64,000 nucleotides of DNA from Arthrobacter sp. PsM3 (GTDB taxonomy: Bacteria > Actinomycetota > Actinomycetes > Actinomycetales > Micrococcaceae), in assembly GCF_030433895.1 (NCBI RefSeq), contig NZ_JARUXE010000009.1:1-64000 (forward strand), in the 5' to 3' direction. Positions 63,747 to 64,000 of the stretch are shown one piece after another. How positions within the stretch are numbered: the first letter of the stretch is position 1; every line of letters starts with the position of its first letter. The notes under the pieces were generated by a model that was not told the origin of the DNA, did no database searches, and saw nothing but the letters and a program-made list of their open reading frames with translations. The translations under genes were made by a program, and so were the position numbers.

Positions 63747-64000
63747 TTGAGCAGCGATACACCGGTTGCCGACCAGACAGACCATCTCGGCGAAGAGATT
63801 GCCGTGGTGGCTGCGGGCGCCGTGCCGTGGCGCATCGCCCCGGGCGACAAGGACAAGCTCGAGGTCCTGCTTATCCACCGCCCGCGGTATGACGACTGGT
63901 CATGGCCCAAAGGAAAGATCGACCCCGGCGAGACGGTGCCCGAGTGCGCCTCCCGCGAGGTCGAGGAAGAGATCGGGCTGAAGGCGCCGCTGGGCATCCC
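63747..64000 (+). CDS. NUDIX hydrolase, MutT1-like (cut by window end)
   Basis: The 84 visible residues contain the NUDIX box [20 protein letters not shown] followed by IGL, and [15 protein letters not shown] before it. This looks like mycobacterial MutT1, which is also found next to ppk and clears 8-oxo-dGTP. The start is TTG at 63747, ten bases after the ppk stop with an AGGGGC site. The 3' end lies outside the window. Confidence 0.85.
   Translation, partial: MSSDTPVADQTDHLGEEIAVVAAGAVPWRIAPGDKDKLEVLLIHRPRYDDWSWPKGKIDPGETVPECASREVEEEIGLKAPLGI

Overview
The window is GC-rich actinobacterial chromosome, most likely from the Arthrobacter/Pseudarthrobacter group (Micrococcaceae). The evidence is a mycothiol synthase (mshD), a GlnR-type orphan regulator, a PspC-containing sensor kinase, a nitrobindin-like FABP protein, a short bacterial L30, and an RpoB N-terminus that looks like those of Arthrobacter. 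It is core genome. I see no integrase, transposase, phage gene or CRISPR array. Genus assignment is inference from remembered protein similarity.

Layout. 1-497: non-coding, with a 94 bp direct repeat and a 39 bp tandem repeat. 498-13455 (all minus): the S10, spc and secY-adk-map block. It reads rpsJ-rplC-rplD-rplW-rplB-rpsS-rplV-rpsC-rplP-rpmC-rpsQ, then terminator and new promoter, rplN-rplX-rplE-rpsH-rplF-rplR-rpsE-rpmD-rplO, then terminator, then secY-adk, hairpin, map. rpsN is absent between rplE and rpsH. 13858-21260: an accessory interval with a GH1 beta-glucosidase, a 1357-residue membrane protein of unknown function with a 41-residue membrane microprotein behind it, and a type B carboxylesterase. 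21549-34017 (minus): the rpoB-rpoC and rpsL-rpsG-fusA-tuf blocks.

34459-38134: an acetyl-CoA acetyltransferase, a YbaK deacylase and a Tat-exported 5'-nucleotidase. 38351-44996 (minus): tRNA-Trp-secE-nusG-rplK-rplA, then two paralogous double-GNAT acetyltransferases, then rplJ-rplL behind an L10 leader with an attenuator. 45321-46538: an aspartate-type aminotransferase.

46662-51063: a divergent cell-envelope-stress locus. A PspC-domain histidine kinase and LuxR-type regulator lie on minus; a PspC/LiaF-like membrane protein, a small membrane protein and a second PspC protein lie on plus. 51220-58430: phosphofructokinase, a GNAT enzyme, a PadR-regulated drug-efflux MFS pair, ygfZ plus an ankyrin protein, a flavodoxin-fold reductase, a nitrobindin-like protein and a 37-residue membrane microprotein. 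58448-64000: a membrane protein divergent from glnR, then mshD, ppk and a MutT1-like NUDIX protein cut by the window end.

Together the window holds most of the translation and transcription core, plus envelope-stress, nitrogen, thiol and polyphosphate functions. The least explained items are the giant membrane protein with its microprotein, the PspC/Lia-like locus, the tandem double-GNAT genes between rplA and rplJ, and several palindromic intergenic elements, two of which share the same arm sequence 9.8 kb apart.
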